A stretch of DNA of 64,000 nucleotides from Anaerolineae bacterium (GCA_023384415.1 JAHDWJ010000002.1:1-64000), one strand, 5' to 3'. Counted from the stretch's first letter, positions 43,868 through 53,024 are shown. Notes: a model not told the origin generated them from the letters alone. Program-made: numbers and translations.

Positions 43868-46069
43868 ATGAGTGCCTTAAACCCAAACATTCCTTCACCT
43901 GAGTTAGCCCGTTTAATGAGTGACGCGGCCGCGAAGCGGTCAGCGTATGGCCTTAAGCTGCTCACCCCTCAACTGCTGCTGCGTGTTTTTCTGGATGATA
44001 AGGACGCGGCCGCGCACCAAATTTTAACCAAATTAGCTCAACAACGAGGCTTTAAGCTAGATGAACTGCGCGGGCGAGTAGAAACTATGGCCCGTCACGC
44101 CCCTGGCCGGGATGCCCAATTTTCCTTCACGGACGACTACGGCCAGGCCATTCCCCTGGCTGATGAGATGTTATTCGCCCTGGACGAAGGGCTAACCATT
44201 GCCCAGGCCCGCGATGAGTTAAAAGTAAGCAGTGGGCACATCCTGGCCGCCATGCTCGACCCCCGTATGACCACCTACGGCGTCTTGCAGCGGCTTGGCC
44301 TGACCCAAAGCGGTATCATTGCCAGTTTGGGAGATGTGGCCGCCAGCGGCGCACCCGTTATTTATGATTTTATGGCTGAGGCCCAGGCAGGTAAAGCCCA
44401 ACCTTTGTACCAGCGGGAAAATTTGCTTAAAGAGATGATAAGCCTGTTAGCCCTCTCTGGCAAGAGGCACATCATTTTGGTGGGAGAAGAAGGGGTGGGC
44501 AAACGAACGCTGGTATACAGCCTGGCCCAACTGCTGGCCGAGGGCAAAGGGCCGCCCAATCTGCGCTCCGTCGTGCAAATGAATGAATCCGCCCTGCTGG
44601 AAAACCCCCTGGCGGCCGTGCGGGCTGCCTTGCGCCGGGCCAGCGGCGGGCTGCTGTTGGTGCCAGGGGTAGAACGGTTCTTCGGCGACCGGCTGCGGAT
44701 GAAGTTCCCCCACCAGGTGAGCAATGAGCTGCACAAAGCGTTGTTGGGCACGGAGCAAGTGATTATCGGTACAACCGATCAGGTCAACTATGATCGGCTG
44801 AACCAGGACCCGCTCATCCGCCAGAACAGCCACCGGCTCTTGGTGCCGGCCGCTACCCCAGAAGAGACGCGGGCAATTTTAGCCCTGCACCGGCAGCGGT
44901 TGGAGCAGGAGTATGAGGTGACGATGACGCAGGATGGGTTGAGCGCGGCCGCAGCCCTGGCCCATCAATATATCAAAACCACTCCCCTGCCCACCAGTGC
45001 CATCCAATTAGCCGAGCGGGCGGCCGCGTTGGTGCGAATGGTGCGCCAGGAGCATCTGGCCAACTTGCCTCAGGTAAACAGTGATGGCCGGGTAGATAAA
45101 GATGATGTGACCGCGGCCGCCAGCCTCATCACCAAAATCCCCATGAACAAGTTAGGGGAAGAAGAGCAGAGCAAATACGCCAACATGGTGGAACGGCTGC
45201 ATGAGCGGATCATCGGCCAGGAAGAGGCCATATTAGCGGTAAGCCGGGCAGTTAAGACAGCCCGCGTAGGGCTGCGAGATGCCAAACGGCCCATCGGCTC
45301 CTTTCTCTTTCTTGGCCCCAGCGGCGTAGGCAAATCAGAGCTGGCCAAGGCGTTGGCTGAGTTCATGTTTGGCACTGAAAATGCCATGATCACCCTGGAT
45401 ATGAGTGAATACCAGGAAGAGGCCAGCGTCAACCGGCTCATTGGCCCCCCACCCGGTTATGTTGGCTTTGAGGGGGGCGGTCAGCTAACCAACTTCGTCC
45501 GCGAACGCCCCTATACGGTGGTCTTGTTTGATGAGGTAGAGAAAGCCCATAACAAGGTATTTGATTTGCTCTTGCAACTGCTGGATGAGGGACGACTCAC
45601 CGATGGCCAGGGGCGGCTGACGACATTTAGTGAAACAGTGGTGATTATGACCAGCAACCTGGGTTCACGCCATCTGCTTACCCCCGTGTTAGGGGAACAC
45701 GAACGAGAGATGGTCATGGGGGAAGTGCATCGCTTCTTTCGCCCTGAATTTCTCAACCGGTTGGATGAGATTGTGATGTTCCACCAGTTAAACCAGGAGC
45801 AGTTGGCCCAAATTTTAGATCTGCTGCTTAAGCGGGAATTGAAGCTGGCCGAGCAGCAGGGGCTAAAACTGGAGATTACCCCGGCGGCCCGGCAATGGCT
45901 GCTGGCGCAAAATGACGAACCCCATTTCGGGGCGCGGCCGCTGCGTCGTATCATCGCCCGTCATTTACGGGACCCCCTGGCTAACTTTTTACTTACCCAA
46001 AAGCGAGGCGAGGGCGCGGCCGAGATTACCATTGACGCTACCTCTGAGGGACTAAAGTTCCAACAATAA
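43868..46069 (+). CDS. Clp/Hsp100-type AAA+ ATPase with degenerate first Walker B
   Basis: 733 residues from the ATG at 43868; a TTG at 43832 is possible but less likely. Two Clp_N repeats (about 8-155) precede NBD1, with Walker A G-E-E-G-V-G-K-R-T (206-214). The Walker B position reads L-L-L-V-P-G-V-E-R (262-270), so the usual Asp-Glu is missing. NBD2 is intact: GPSGVGKS (483-490), VVLFDEVEKA (551-560), then MTSNLGSRHL, with GARPLRRIIARHLRDPLA (C-terminal domain). There is almost no middle domain. It probably unfolds proteins with NBD2 as the motor. A ClpP-binding loop was not recognised, so partnership with ClpP is uncertain. Confidence 0.88.
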   Translation: MSALNPNIPSPELARLMSDAAAKRSAYGLKLLTPQLLLRVFLDDKDAAAHQILTKLAQQRGFKLDELRGRVETMARHAPGRDAQFSFTDDYGQAIPLADEMLFALDEGLTIAQARDELKVSSGHILAAMLDPRMTTYGVLQRLGLTQSGIIASLGDVAASGAPVIYDFMAEAQAGKAQPLYQRENLLKEMISLLALSGKRHIILVGEEGVGKRTLVYSLAQLLAEGKGPPNLRSVVQMNESALLENPLAAVRAALRRASGGLLLVPGVERFFGDRLRMKFPHQVSNELHKALLGTEQVIIGTTDQVNYDRLNQDPLIRQNSHRLLVPAATPEETRAILALHRQRLEQEYEVTMTQDGLSAAAALAHQYIKTTPLPTSAIQLAERAAALVRMVRQEHLANLPQVNSDGRVDKDDVTAAASLITKIPMNKLGEEEQSKYANMVERLHERIIGQEEAILAVSRAVKTARVGLRDAKRPIGSFLFLGPSGVGKSELAKALAEFMFGTENAMITLDMSEYQEEASVNRLIGPPPGYVGFEGGGQLTNFVRERPYTVVLFDEVEKAHNKVFDLLLQLLDEGRLTDGQGRLTTFSETVVIMTSNLGSRHLLTPVLGEHEREMVMGEVHRFFRPEFLNRLDEIVMFHQLNQEQLAQILDLLLKRELKLAEQQGLKLEITPAARQWLLAQNDEPHFGARPLRRIIARHLRDPLANFLLTQKRGEGAAEITIDATSEGLKFQQ

Positions 46070-46096
46070 TCCCACGCAACTTCACAAGGAGATTTT

Positions 46097-46576
46097 ATGT
46101 CAACCCAACGAGAAACTTTGCAACAGCACTTATCTAACAGCCGGGCAGCCCTGTTACAATGTTTGCAACCTCTGGACGAGGCCCAGTGGCAGACGGTTGT
46201 TTTTAGTGAAGAGAACCAATGGACGGCCGCTGATATTTTGCGCCATCTGGTTGAGGCCCAACGAGGTATGGCCGCTCAAATTGCCCAAATCCAGGCTGGG
46301 GGAACCGGCGTCTCAGAAGGGTTTGATCTGTCCCGCTGGAATAACCGGGCCGTCAGCAAAAACCAAAATAAAACGCCGGCTGAGTTACTGACAGAGCTTG
46401 AAGAAGGCCGGGCAAACCTGCTCATGTTGTTAGATAATATGGGTGAAGATGACTGGCAGAAAAAGGGGCGGCATGGCAGCGGCCGCATCCTCACCATCGC
46501 GGAAATTTTTCAAATCGTTGGCGACCACGAGATCGTACACACAAACGATATAGAACAAGCTCTCAATTCATTATAA
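46097..46576 (+). CDS. DinB-family protein
   Basis: 159 residues with AAGGAG before the ATG, 27 bp after the Clp gene. It has a helical bundle with histidines in ADILRHLVEAQRG and VGDHEIVHTNDIEQAL. The pattern fits the DinB_2 (mycothiol/bacillithiol-transferase-like) type more than classical DinB. It ends at a clear terminator. Its cofactor and substrate are unknown. Confidence 0.83.
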   Translation: MSTQRETLQQHLSNSRAALLQCLQPLDEAQWQTVVFSEENQWTAADILRHLVEAQRGMAAQIAQIQAGGTGVSEGFDLSRWNNRAVSKNQNKTPAELLTELEEGRANLLMLLDNMGEDDWQKKGRHGSGRILTIAEIFQIVGDHEIVHTNDIEQALNSL

Positions 46577-46608
46577 AAAAGATTTATTATCTTTGTATGT
46601 GGGACAAG

Positions 46609-46643
46609 CCTCAGGCATTTTTTCTCAATGCCTGAGGTTTTTT
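46609..46643 (+). terminator. Intrinsic terminator after DinB
   Basis: CCTCAGGCATT (46609-46619) pairs with AATGCCTGAGG (46627-46637), followed by T6. It ends the Clp-DinB transcript. Confidence 0.95.
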
Positions 46644-46655
46644 ATTGCCCCAGTC

Positions 46656-46683
46656 TTGTTTCCTAGATATTTTTAGCTATAAT
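46656..46683 (+). promoter_or_regulatory. Promoter candidate for the lamin-tail/PLD gene
   Basis: TTGTTT (46656-46661), 16 bp, then perfect TATAAT (46678-46683), just after the DinB terminator. It would give a 5' leader of about 165 nt before the ATG at 46854, which has AAAGGAG. Confidence 0.55.
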
Positions 46684-46853
46684 AAATCCCATTCCGCGCA
46701 CTCTAAAATTTTGCCAAACGTGTCGCTCTCCAATCTGAAACATTATCAATTTGCCCTAATCAAACTAATTTCAGGGTGCATTTTTTACCTGAATTTTCGT
46801 ACAACCACCGCTTGTTTTATTTGACAACACCATAACATTAAAAGGAGTATCTG

Positions 46854-49328
46854 ATGAAACGCATCTTCTGGCTGTTGATCTGTTCCTGTTTACCAGTTTT
46901 TTTGCTTCTAACCATCTATCCCCACCCTACTCCCACTCTCTTAGCTCAACCTTCCACCACTGTAGTCATCTCCGCCGTTTATTATGATGGCTACGAGACA
47001 AATGAACCAGATGAAGCGGTACAAATCCAAAATATCAGCAGCCAACCGGTTGATGTGAGTGGCTGGAAAGTGACCGATGGCTCGACGGCTAATCCGGTCA
47101 CTCTCCCGATAAGCACCAGTCTGGCCCCAGGGCAAGCGATTTGGCTGACCAATAATGGCCTCTCTTTTGCCCGTCAGTTTGGCTTTCTACCTGACTTTGA
47201 GCGGGTGGACTCCACGCCGTCTGTGCCCAATATGAGCGGCACCTGGCCCGGTTTCGCTAACACTGGCGATGAGGTGATTTTATTGGATAGCAGTTTACAG
47301 GCGATAGATACGTTGGTTTATGAAAATGGGGATATTACAACGGTTGGCTGGAGTGGGCCGGCGGTCCAACCGTATTCAGGTGGGGTGCAATCCGGTGAAG
47401 AGGGACAAATTTTATACCGCAAACGGCACCAGGCTACCGGCCAGGTCATCCCCGATACCGATACAGCCAATGATTGGGCTCAATCTACCGATGATATTAT
47501 CAATGGGCGTAAGGTGATGTACCCTGGCTGGGATTTAGACAGCTTCTTTTTTACCACCAAAATTACGCAAACAGCCGTTTTGACCATTGCCATCGCTCCA
47601 GACAACGCTTATGAGGCGATTGTGGCCCACATCAACAACGCCCAAAGCAGCATTGTGGGGGAAAGTCACACGTTTGAGCATATTGGCATTATGAACGCCC
47701 TGAAGAGCGCGGCCGCACGCGGGGTGGCGGTCACTTTATTATTAGAAGGGGGACCCCCTGGTGGCATTAGCAATCAGGAAAGATATATTTGCCAGGAGCT
47801 TGCAGCCGCCGGTGGGCAATGTTGGTTTATGATCAATGACAGTTCCAACCGTATCTTCGACCGGTATACCTACATCCACGCCAAATTTCTTATCATAGAC
47901 GGCCAAAAAGCGATCATCAGCAGCGAAAACCTCAGCCCCAACAGCCTGCCCGATGATGATAAGAGCGATGGCACCTGGGGCCGGCGTGGGGTCGTGCTGA
48001 TAACCACGGCACCAGGCGTCATCGCCCATCTCCAGGCCATCTGGCAAGCCGACTTTGACCCGGTTAACCATATAGACTTGTTCCCCTGGACGGCCGGCCA
48101 CCCCACCTGGGGTAATCCGCCGCCAGGGTACGTGCCCATTACTGCCACTGGGGGCACCACCTATACGGTTCGTTTTCCCAACCCAGTCACCCTGACAGGT
48201 AATTTTGGTTTTGAGATTCTCCAGGCCCCAGAAAACAGCCTGCGCGACCAGGATGCTTTAGTAGGGATGCTGAACCGGGCCGGGGCCGGGGATCTGATTC
48301 TGGTACAGCAGCTCTCTGAACGGCCTTACTGGGGGCCGACTAACTCTAACCCAACGGCTGACCCTAACCCCCGTTTAGAGGCGTATATCGCGGCGGCCCG
48401 ACGTGGAGCAGCAGTCTACCTACTTCTGGATGGGTATTTTGATACTCCTGCGGCCGCGACCAGCAACCATGCTACCTGTACGACGCTCAATGCGCTTGCG
48501 GCCGCTGAGTCCCTCAGCCTGGAATGCCGCACAGGCAACCCCACCGGCCTGGGCATCCACAACAAAATGGTCATAGCCCGCATCAACGGCCAGGGATATA
48601 TCCACGTGGGCAGCATCAACGGCACCGAAAATTCGCCCAAAGCCAACCGCGAAGTAGCCTTACAGGTTCGTTCACTGGCCGCTTTCAACTTGTTAGCCGA
48701 CCTATTTAACCGGGATTGGATTAAACAAACTTACCTGCCCGTTGTTTTTAATCAATACACTGGACCAGCCAGCTACGTCCTGATCAGCGAAGTGCTTTAT
48801 GATCCCCCTGGGGCCAATGATGACGCTGAATTTATTGAACTGGTCAATCCCACATCCCAGCCCATTAACATCAGCAATTACAGCGTTGGCGATGCCCTGG
48901 AACAAAACCCCAATGGCTTTGAAGACGTCCGCCGTTTCCCTGCTGGCACGATCATTCCCCCCGGTGGCACATTGGTCATTGCTACTACCGCTACAGCCTT
49001 CCACACCTTATTCGGTTTCAACCCCGATTTTGAGATTATAGACAGTGACCCTACCGTACCTGATCTCATTGATGATCCAACCTGGGGTGATCCATTGGCA
49101 TTTATTCGTTTGGGGAACAGTGGCGATGAAGTCATCCTGCGTGATCAGCATGACAATGTGATAGACGTATTGGTTTACGGGAATGGTTACTTCCCAGGTC
49201 AGGCCCCGTGCCCCCTGCTCCCGGCCTCCAACCACACTTACGAGCGGTTCCCCTACTGGCGTGATACCAACGTATGTACCAATGATTTTCGCTCCTGGCC
49301 TTTCCCAAATCCTGGGGCTTTACCTTAA
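46854..49328 (+). CDS. Secreted protein: lamin-tail domain, phospholipase D-like core, lamin-tail domain
   Basis: 824 residues. A signal peptide (3-31) is followed by a lamin-tail domain (about 35-160). The phospholipase D-like core (240-690) has two half-sites. The first is complete: H342-x-K344-x4-D349 (HAKFLIID). The second reads HNKMVIAR, so H569 and K571 are present but the Asp position is R576. After TYLPVVFNQ, a second lamin-tail domain (about 720-820) closes the protein. It should act outside the cell, on phospholipid or nucleic acid. An altered second HKD may still work because H and K do the chemistry. It has its own promoter and terminator. Confidence 0.88.
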   Translation: MKRIFWLLICSCLPVFLLLTIYPHPTPTLLAQPSTTVVISAVYYDGYETNEPDEAVQIQNISSQPVDVSGWKVTDGSTANPVTLPISTSLAPGQAIWLTNNGLSFARQFGFLPDFERVDSTPSVPNMSGTWPGFANTGDEVILLDSSLQAIDTLVYENGDITTVGWSGPAVQPYSGGVQSGEEGQILYRKRHQATGQVIPDTDTANDWAQSTDDIINGRKVMYPGWDLDSFFFTTKITQTAVLTIAIAPDNAYEAIVAHINNAQSSIVGESHTFEHIGIMNALKSAAARGVAVTLLLEGGPPGGISNQERYICQELAAAGGQCWFMINDSSNRIFDRYTYIHAKFLIIDGQKAIISSENLSPNSLPDDDKSDGTWGRRGVVLITTAPGVIAHLQAIWQADFDPVNHIDLFPWTAGHPTWGNPPPGYVPITATGGTTYTVRFPNPVTLTGNFGFEILQAPENSLRDQDALVGMLNRAGAGDLILVQQLSERPYWGPTNSNPTADPNPRLEAYIAAARRGAAVYLLLDGYFDTPAAATSNHATCTTLNALAAAESLSLECRTGNPTGLGIHNKMVIARINGQGYIHVGSINGTENSPKANREVALQVRSLAAFNLLADLFNRDWIKQTYLPVVFNQYTGPASYVLISEVLYDPPGANDDAEFIELVNPTSQPINISNYSVGDALEQNPNGFEDVRRFPAGTIIPPGGTLVIATTATAFHTLFGFNPDFEIIDSDPTVPDLIDDPTWGDPLAFIRLGNSGDEVILRDQHDNVIDVLVYGNGYFPGQAPCPLLPASNHTYERFPYWRDTNVCTNDFRSWPFPNPGALP

Positions 49329-49373
49329 AAGTGGGGTAACGCTTAGGTAATCGCCCCAAAACAAGCTCCACCC

Positions 49374-49407
49374 AGACCTGATAGGTTTTCAGAAACCCAT
49401 CAGGTCT
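49374..49407. repeat. Hairpin repeat of the AGACCTG family, copy 2
   Basis: AGACCTGATAGGTTT (49374-49388) pairs with AAACCCATCAGGTCT (49393-49407): 15 bp, one mismatch, TCAG loop, no U-tract. It is the same outline as 8045-8080. Confidence 0.85.
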
Positions 49408-49480
49408 AAGCCGGTAAGTTATTTTCAGGAGGTTATGGTTACAAACGGGGGGCAGCCAGGCACAAGATCCCTGTAGCAAA

Positions 49481-49504
49481 AAAGGGTGCTTTTCAGCACC
49501 CTTT
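49481..49504. terminator. Bidirectional intrinsic terminator
   Basis: AAAGGGTGCT / AGCACCCTTT (49481-49490, 49495-49504) with a TTTC loop, A-rich to the left and T-rich to the right. It can end the phospholipase D-like transcript (+) and that of the small precursor gene (-). Confidence 0.92.
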
Positions 49505-49554
49505 TGTTTTATTTATAGATTTGTCACCAAAACAAAGGCCAATAGTGAGAACCC

Positions 49555-49737
49555 CTAACCTTCGTCATCGCCAAATAAATCAACCGGATCAATTGCTTGA
49601 TCATCTCCCCCAGGACGTGGGCCAATAGGTGAACCTGCCCGTGTGCTGATCGTTCCTTCATAAATAATAGCGGGGGGTTGGTAGTTAGCAACCTTCTGAG
49701 CCTGGTATGGCTCATCAAGTTTATCTATTTGCTTCAT
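49555..49737 (-). CDS. Putative RiPP (lasso-like) precursor peptide
   Basis: 60 residues. The ATG at 49737 has AGGAG 8 bp upstream, and a perfect TATAAT lies about 50 bp upstream. The terminator at 49481 follows, so it is a complete small gene. The middle reads Y-Q-P-P-A-I-I-Y-E-G (19-28), matching the Y-x-x-P-x-[LI]-x-x-x-G leader signature that RiPP recognition proteins bind in lasso-type precursors. T-R-A-G-S-P-I-G follows, then a Pro/Gly/Asp-rich C-terminus ending D-P-V-D-L-F-G-D-D-E-G. No cyclase, protease or recognition gene is nearby. It could be an orphan precursor served from elsewhere or a family of unknown role. Confidence 0.7.
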   Translation of the reverse strand: MKQIDKLDEPYQAQKVANYQPPAIIYEGTISTRAGSPIGPRPGGDDQAIDPVDLFGDDEG

Positions 49738-49785
49738 CTGTATGACTCCTGATAATAATTACTAAAAATAAACTGGTACGATACC

Positions 49786-49791
49786 ATTATA
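49786..49791 (-). promoter_or_regulatory. -10 box of the precursor gene
   Basis: TATAAT read on the minus strand. No strong -35 sits at the right distance. The predicted 5' leader is about 40 nt and carries the AGGAG site. Confidence 0.5.
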
Positions 49792-49916
49792 CCCATCAAA
49801 TATTAACAAAGCCATTAGCAAAGTCAATAGGAATAGGGGGTGAACAAATATTCTTTAATGTTAGCTGGGTTGTAAGCTTTATCATGGGCAGCGGTTAATA
49901 GGGGGTTGATTCTGGG

Positions 49917-49955
49917 GATAAAGTGGTTCAATCTCGACGATTGAACCACTTTATC
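49917..49955. repeat. Perfect 17-bp inverted repeat
   Basis: GATAAAGTGGTTCAATC (49917-49933) and GATTGAACCACTTTATC (49939-49955) are exact reverse complements around TCGAC. There is no T-run. It lies about 140 bp past the nrdJ stop, in a gene-free 357-bp stretch (49738-50094). That stretch otherwise holds only the precursor promoter and one GCGGCCGC at 50078. Confidence 0.9.
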
Positions 49956-50094
49956 GGATTAAGAGCAACGCGACATCACCCTTGCCTGCTTTGACATTCC
50001 CTTTGACCGTAAGTCACTAAAAGCAGCCAATTTTGGACAAATTATCCAGATGGATAACAGTTATTGGGGTCATTAGCGCGGCCGCTGATCTGTT

Positions 50095-52407
50095 TTAGAT
50101 GTCGCATTGACCCGCCAGGCAGGCTAACTCTTGGGCCGCCGTGGTTAAATCCTCTTCCTCATAACGGTAAATTTTGGAGAAATCCACTTCTGGGAATTGC
50201 GCTACAAGCCGGTTGTATTCCTCTACGCTAATTTCTACATAAGGCATTTGGTCGTATTGGGCATCAAAGGCAGGTAAAAACGCCATTCCCCCTATTTTGT
50301 CCTGATGCTCCCAAATCCATTTGATGAGATCAATCACCTCGTTGGGGCGGTAGGTAATGGTAACGCTGGGGTTATGCTCGGTGTAATGGATTTTGTTTTG
50401 CAGCCAGTAAGCGCACTGCTCCAAAGCGGTGCGGTCATTGCGGGTGACGGCGTTGGCCGGGGCTTTGACGGGGAAATGGGCTACCCAGGTGTTGGCATTT
50501 TCGCGGGTCTGGCCGTTTTCTGGATCCATAGGCACACCGGCATCTTGCAGCACTTTGAAAACGGGGGTATGGGCACCAACACGGACGTTACGAATGTAGT
50601 AAGGAGCCCAGCGGGCGTGTAAACCCGAAGCCGAGTCCAGGAGTTGGGATGAGTTGCCGGATGGTTTGACGCAGGTGATGGCCGCTGATTGGTTGATACC
50701 CAACATTTCGGCCACCTGCCGGTTGGTGTCCACGGCTACCTGACGCAGTCGGGCCTGGATTTCGGGGTCTTGCGCGGCCGCACTGTCCATTTGTCCATTC
50801 AAATCTACCCCCAGCAGACGCTCCTCAATGCAGTTGGTTTGCCAGATGGAGCGCAGGCCAGGGAAGTAGGTTGCCATAGATTGCAAGGTGCCGATGATCG
50901 CGGCCGCTTCTACCTTTTCCTTCAGGGTCTCATATGTGTCATGCTCTCTCGCAATTGCACTGGAAAGATTGCAAAATTGATAGGGTCTCAATATTATTTC
51001 ACCGCACGGGTTCGTGCCGAAGTCAGCGGGTAAGCGACGTTCAGGACGGTTTTCTACAGCCGCTCGCCGATTGAAGATTCCCGGCTCCCCTCGTTCTGAT
51101 TTGACCATATCGAGAACGTAGCTGGTCACTTCTGTTTGATCCAGCACCCTATCCGGCCAGATGGCCGAGTTATTAGCGTTCCATCGTTGGCTGTTATTAC
51201 GCCAGAAATCACCATCTTTGGCGTAACGCATTTCATTATCATCATAATCAAACAGGGAGATCATAGCTGTCCGACGCACCCCCCCTGAAACGGCAGCCCC
51301 CCCAATGGCACACATGATGTCATGGGCATCGAGCGGCCGCAAAAAACCACCTTGTCGAGCTAAAATACGGGTCCGGGCAAACTCTAACATCTGGCGCAGC
51401 GGCTCTGGCCCCGAGGCCCGCCCCCCTTTGATATGTAAGGGGGCCCCGGCTGGCCGCACCTCACTGTAATCGAAACGAATATCTTCCCCCTCAAACCAGG
51501 TATTGATGCCCAGGCGTACCGCCTCAGCCCACCCTTCGGATGAATCCTCAACTAGATGAAAGCGGAGAGCATGGCCACTCTGGCGACGAATGCGGGGGAA
51601 CTGTTCTACGTATTGCCGTTCCACCGAAAAACCAACCCCGCAGCCGCTCATGGAGATAATCAGAGCTTCCACGAAGGAATCTATGCTGTCCACGGGCATG
51701 TAGGAGCAGTTATAAATGGCGATATTGTTGCGTCGCGCGGCCGCGCCAGCCATTGCCAGCAGCCGCATGGAAGGCATCGCCTTCATCTGCAAAATCGCCT
51801 GTTGTACCTGCTCATACATCTCCCCTGGCAGGCGGCCATGGGACAGTTCTCGTAAAAACTCTACCGAGCGGTTTACTGTTTCCAGCCAGGTTTCGCGGCG
51901 ACCTAAATCATAGTTGAAGCGGGAATATTTATCGTAAAACTGAAATTTTTGCAGTTGGGTAGGGAAGTAAACATCTGAGGCTTCAAACGCCCGGCGTACC
52001 GGCAGGGGTACAGGCCGTTTAGAGCGGATTTTGGCATGTTCGGCCCGGTAGAGAATGTATGCTTTAGCGGCCGCGTACTCTCCAGCCGCCAGCAGCACCG
52101 TCTCCACAATATCTTGCACCCCTTCCACCGTTGGCTGATCATGCCGGGCGGCGACTACATTAACAACCCGTCTGGCTAACTCCGCTACAGGGGTTTGTGA
52201 CTCTTCACCTAAACCGGCAAAACAGCGAGCCATCGCATTCTCAATCCGACCAATATCAAACGGTACCACGCGCCCATCTCGCTTGACAATCATTGTCGGC
52301 AACGGTAACGCGCCATTTCCATTATGATGGGTGCCATTTTTGCCATTGCTGGTGGTAGAAACAACCGCTTCCACCGAAGTCACCTGTAATGTAGATTGTT
52401 CAGACAT
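50095..52407 (-). CDS. nrdJ: Adenosylcobalamin-dependent (class II) ribonucleotide reductase
   Basis: 770 residues with AGGAG before the ATG. An N-terminal ATP-cone (IVKRDGRVVPFDIGRIENAM, about 39-130) senses dATP/ATP. The barrel has NCSYMPVDSIDSFVEALIISMSGCGVGFSVE split over the first active-site cysteine, and F-G-T-N-P-C-G-E-I with the thiyl-radical Cys and catalytic Glu. A redox pair C763/C768 ends the protein. It is a single-chain enzyme similar to RtpR-type NrdJ, using B12 instead of an oxygen-dependent radical subunit. It works with or without oxygen. It is preceded by nrdR on the same strand and probably co-regulated. Confidence 0.94.
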   Translation of the reverse strand: MSEQSTLQVTSVEAVVSTTSNGKNGTHHNGNGALPLPTMIVKRDGRVVPFDIGRIENAMARCFAGLGEESQTPVAELARRVVNVVAARHDQPTVEGVQDIVETVLLAAGEYAAAKAYILYRAEHAKIRSKRPVPLPVRRAFEASDVYFPTQLQKFQFYDKYSRFNYDLGRRETWLETVNRSVEFLRELSHGRLPGEMYEQVQQAILQMKAMPSMRLLAMAGAAARRNNIAIYNCSYMPVDSIDSFVEALIISMSGCGVGFSVERQYVEQFPRIRRQSGHALRFHLVEDSSEGWAEAVRLGINTWFEGEDIRFDYSEVRPAGAPLHIKGGRASGPEPLRQMLEFARTRILARQGGFLRPLDAHDIMCAIGGAAVSGGVRRTAMISLFDYDDNEMRYAKDGDFWRNNSQRWNANNSAIWPDRVLDQTEVTSYVLDMVKSERGEPGIFNRRAAVENRPERRLPADFGTNPCGEIILRPYQFCNLSSAIAREHDTYETLKEKVEAAAIIGTLQSMATYFPGLRSIWQTNCIEERLLGVDLNGQMDSAAAQDPEIQARLRQVAVDTNRQVAEMLGINQSAAITCVKPSGNSSQLLDSASGLHARWAPYYIRNVRVGAHTPVFKVLQDAGVPMDPENGQTRENANTWVAHFPVKAPANAVTRNDRTALEQCAYWLQNKIHYTEHNPSVTITYRPNEVIDLIKWIWEHQDKIGGMAFLPAFDAQYDQMPYVEISVEEYNRLVAQFPEVDFSKIYRYEEEDLTTAAQELACLAGQCDI

Positions 52408-52490
52408 ATAATTCTCCTATATTATGTAAAGTTTAATGGAGACAATAAGAAACCAGCCCAGACGGGCACACCCTTGATTAACCGATGCGC

Positions 52491-52940
52491 TTACTCCTTC
52501 AGCAAGCGGTCAATTTCATTCCGAATGGAGCCTAGATCACCGAGGCGGAGATAGACACTGGCAAAACGGATATAAGCCACTTCGTCTAACTCCTTCAATT
52601 TGGCCATGATACGGTCTCCCACCTGGCGGCTAGAGACTTCCGCCCGCCCCAACTGCTGTAGTTCAGACTCAACTTCTCCCGCCAATTGCTCAACATCTGT
52701 GGCAGATACTGGGCGTTTGACACAAGCCAACCTGACACCAGACAGCAGCTTTTCCCGTGAGAACTCCTCTCTTGTTCCGTCCCGTTTGACGACCATAGGT
52801 GTGGCCAGGATGGGGCGTTCATAGGTTGTAAATCGCTGATCACAATAGCCACATACACGCCGCCGCCGAATGCCACCACGTTGATCATGGCTGGTATCTA
52901 TGACACGGGTCTCATCCTGGGAACAATAAGGGCATTTCAA
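52491..52940 (-). CDS. nrdR: Transcriptional repressor NrdR
   Basis: 149 residues. The zinc ribbon cysteines are C3, C6, C31 and C34 (CPYC, CGYC) and an ATP-cone follows (VVKRDGTREEFSREKLLSGV). NrdR binds ATP/dATP and represses ribonucleotide reductase genes. The start codon is TTG (with GGAG 9 bp upstream); a later start would lose the zinc finger. It lies 83 bp upstream of nrdJ. Two NrdR boxes stand 28-84 bp before the start, indicating autoregulation. Confidence 0.95.
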   Translation of the reverse strand: MKCPYCSQDETRVIDTSHDQRGGIRRRRVCGYCDQRFTTYERPILATPMVVKRDGTREEFSREKLLSGVRLACVKRPVSATDVEQLAGEVESELQQLGRAEVSSRQVGDRIMAKLKELDEVAYIRFASVYLRLGDLGSIRNEIDRLLKE

Positions 52941-52967
52941 TGATTAATTCTCCGCTTCTGGTGTGCC

Positions 52968-53024
52968 AACCGCTATATAGTGTGTTGCTAGAGTAAAACG
53001 AATACCAATGGCTATATATGGGGG
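52968..53024 (-). promoter_or_regulatory. Pair of NrdR boxes upstream of nrdR-nrdJ
   Basis: Two 16-bp boxes fit the acaCwAtATaTwGtgt type: 52968-52983 (core TATATAGTGT) and 53009-53024 (core CTATATATGG). Their centres are 41 bp apart, four helical turns, as found for NrdR boxes elsewhere. TTGACC at 53054-53059 with an AT-rich -10 near 53031-53037 (minus strand) would place the distal box at the transcription start. Confidence 0.8.

Noticed and set aside
46821..46826. TTGACA just before the lamin-tail/PLD gene as its -35 box
   Set aside because: A matching -10 would fall on the ribosome-binding site and start codon; the TATAAT at 46678 is a better candidate.
49524..49718. Alternative 64-codon frame overlapping the precursor gene
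   Set aside because: It has no ribosome-binding site and no family-like motif; the frame at 49555-49737 has both.
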